The translations under genes were made by a program, and so were the position numbers. A stretch of 5,657 nt of DNA, taken from positions 1 through 5,657 of the forward strand of contig VAXS01000004.1 of NCBI GenBank assembly GCA_005883255.1. Reading direction: 5' to 3'. The notes beneath the pieces are model-generated. The model had not been told where the DNA came from. It saw only the letters and a program-made list of their open reading frames with translations, and did no database searches. Shown here piece by piece: positions 4,547 through 5,657 of this stretch (position 1 is the stretch's first letter; every line of letters starts with the position of its first letter). The stretch comes from Actinomycetota bacterium (GTDB lineage Bacteria; Actinomycetota; Thermoleophilia; Solirubrobacterales; Solirubrobacteraceae).

Positions 4547-5657
4547 CTAGCGACGAGCCAGCGAGCGCAGCAGGCGCCGTCCCACCTTCAGCAGCGGCAT
4601 GGCGCCCTCCCGCAGCGCCGCCTGGCGGTCGGCCTCGCGGCGGCTGTAGACCAGCTGCGCCGCCGCCCGGGCGGCCCGCCCCAGCGTCTCGTCGTACGGA
4701 TGCCACCAGAAGTCGCGCACGCGCGAGGGCTCCCACACCACGAGCTTGACGTTCACGCACTCGTAGAACCCGAACTTCGAGTGGGCCCGTCCCAACCCGG
4801 ACTCCTTCACCCCGCCCCACGAGCACTGGCAGGCGCCGTGCGAGTACATGTGGTCGTTGATCCAGACCATCCCCGACTCGATCTCGCGCGCGATGCGCTC
4901 GCCCTTGGCGCGGTCGCGGGTCCAGACCGAGGCGCCCAGGCCGAAGACCGAGTCGTTCGCCAGGCGGATGGCCTCGTCCTCGGATTCGACCGTCACGATC
5001 GGGAGGACGGGTCCGAAGATCTCCTCGCGCATGATCCGCATGTCGTGGGTCACGCCGGTCAGGACCGCCGGAGCGTAGAAGCGGCCCGGGAGGCCGTCCA
5101 CCTCGACCGGCCCGCCGCACTCCAGCCTGGCGCCCGCGGCCACCGCGTCGTCCACCAGGTCCCGCACCGTCTCGAACTGCTCGCGCGAGATCATCGGCCC
5201 CACCTGCGTCTCCCAGCGCAGGGGGTCGCCCACCGTCAGCCGGCGCGCGCCCTCCACCACGCCGGCGACGAAGCGGTCGGCGACCTCGCGCACCACGTAG
5301 GCGCGCTCGATCCCCGAGCACGTCTGGCCGGCGTTCGCGAACCCGCCCCACAGCGCCCCGCCCACCGCGTTGCGCAGGTGCGCGTCGGCCAGCACCAGCA
5401 TCGGGTCCTTCCCTCCCAGCTCCAGGACCGAGCCCTTCATCCGGCGGGCGCAGGCCTCGCCCACCGAGCGCCCCACCTCCACCGAGCCGGTGAAGAACAC
5501 CTTGGCCACGCTCGACTCCACCAGCGCCGCGCCGGCCTCCCCGGCACCGTGCACGGCCCGCACGATCCCCTGCGGCAGCCCGGCGTGCTCGAAGACCTCC
5601 TGGATGCGCTGCCCGATCAGCGGGGTCTGCTCGGCGGGCTTGAGGACCACCCCGTTG
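4547..5657 (-). CDS. NAD(P)-dependent aldehyde dehydrogenase, N-terminus beyond the right edge
   Basis: Members oxidise an aldehyde to the carboxylate through a thioester on a catalytic cysteine. About 369 residues are visible, and the reading frame stays open to the right edge, so roughly the first 100-150 residues are missing. In order come NGVVLKPAEQTP with the cofactor-binding Lys, FFTGSVEVGR, VLELGGKDP with the general-base Glu (codon 5422-5420), NAGQTCSGIERAYV with the catalytic Cys (codon 5320-5318), EEIFGPVLPIV, and WGGVKESGLGRAHSKFGF near the C-terminus. The sub-motifs CSGIERAYV and NDHMYSHGACQCSWGG recall broad aldehyde dehydrogenases such as the diapolycopene-dialdehyde and succinate-semialdehyde types. 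The substrate cannot be assigned. After the core there is a basic tail of about 50 residues rich in Arg, Ala and Leu, starting FWWHPYDE, which could be membrane-associated. The stop lies 15 nt before the siroheme gene, so the two are probably cotranscribed. Confidence 0.94.
   Translation of the reverse strand, partial: NGVVLKPAEQTPLIGQRIQEVFEHAGLPQGIVRAVHGAGEAGAALVESSVAKVFFTGSVEVGRSVGEACARRMKGSVLELGGKDPMLVLADAHLRNAVGGALWGGFANAGQTCSGIERAYVVREVADRFVAGVVEGARRLTVGDPLRWETQVGPMISREQFETVRDLVDDAVAAGARLECGGPVEVDGLPGRFYAPAVLTGVTHDMRIMREEIFGPVLPIVTVESEDEAIRLANDSVFGLGASVWTRDRAKGERIAREIESGMVWINDHMYSHGACQCSWGGVKESGLGRAHSKFGFYECVNVKLVVWEPSRVRDFWWHPYDETLGRAARAAAQLVYSRREADRQAALREGAMPLLKVGRRLLRSLARR

Noticed and set aside
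4539..4548. Palindrome AGGGGCCCCT at the aldehyde dehydrogenase stop
   Set aside because: A 10-bp palindrome is easily met by chance in DNA this rich in G and C. There is no second copy or partner to suggest an operator.
3765..5351. A 528-codon open frame on the minus strand, longer than any other gene here
   Set aside because: It overlaps the aldehyde dehydrogenase and siroheme genes in another frame, is dominated by Arg, Gly and Ala as expected from GC-rich shadow frames, and has no recognisable motif.

Overview
The window is a densely packed, very GC-rich (about 70% by eye) run of bacterial genes, all on the minus strand, so transcription runs from the right edge to the left edge. GTG starts are frequent (hemA, ccmA, moaC and the siroheme gene), third codon positions are almost always G or C, and genes are separated by a few bases or overlap. 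This suggests a high-GC actinobacterium. The gene content and wording of the proteins recall the Thermoleophilia/Solirubrobacterales, but that placement is an inference from memory and not a measured result.

Layout in the direction of transcription: (1) an aldehyde dehydrogenase, cut at its N-terminus by the right edge; (2) a single-domain siroheme synthase (precorrin-2 dehydrogenase / sirohydrochlorin ferrochelatase, the CysG-B half); (3) an 86-bp intergenic repeat, copy B; (4) moaC and (5) a mog/moaB-type gene, two molybdenum cofactor genes; (6) ccmA, (7) ccmB, (8) ccmC and (9) a small ccmD-like gene, which are System I cytochrome c maturation and heme export genes; (10) a second copy (A) of the 86-bp repeat; (11) the first 169 codons of hemA (glutamyl-tRNA reductase), running off the left edge. 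The theme is tetrapyrrole and metal-cofactor biogenesis: hemA begins tetrapyrrole synthesis, the siroheme gene draws from that pathway, the ccm genes deliver heme to apocytochromes c, and the moa genes make molybdopterin. There is no gene-free stretch over 300 bases.

Two things stand out. First, the only two gaps longer than about 20 bases hold the same element: an ungapped 86-bp repeat with 75 of 86 positions identical. It runs from the stop codon of the upstream gene to the GTG start of the downstream gene and carries a pentamer array, a GC-rich hairpin, a Shine-Dalgarno sequence and the start codon. It sits in front of two unrelated genes, hemA and moaC. Second, the ccmA/ccmB junction looks like the scar of a deletion. 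CcmA loses its family-like C-terminus just after the H-loop, and CcmB-like sequence resumes in another frame without the usual N-terminal segment. No CRISPR array, tRNA, rRNA, transposase or clear promoter was seen.
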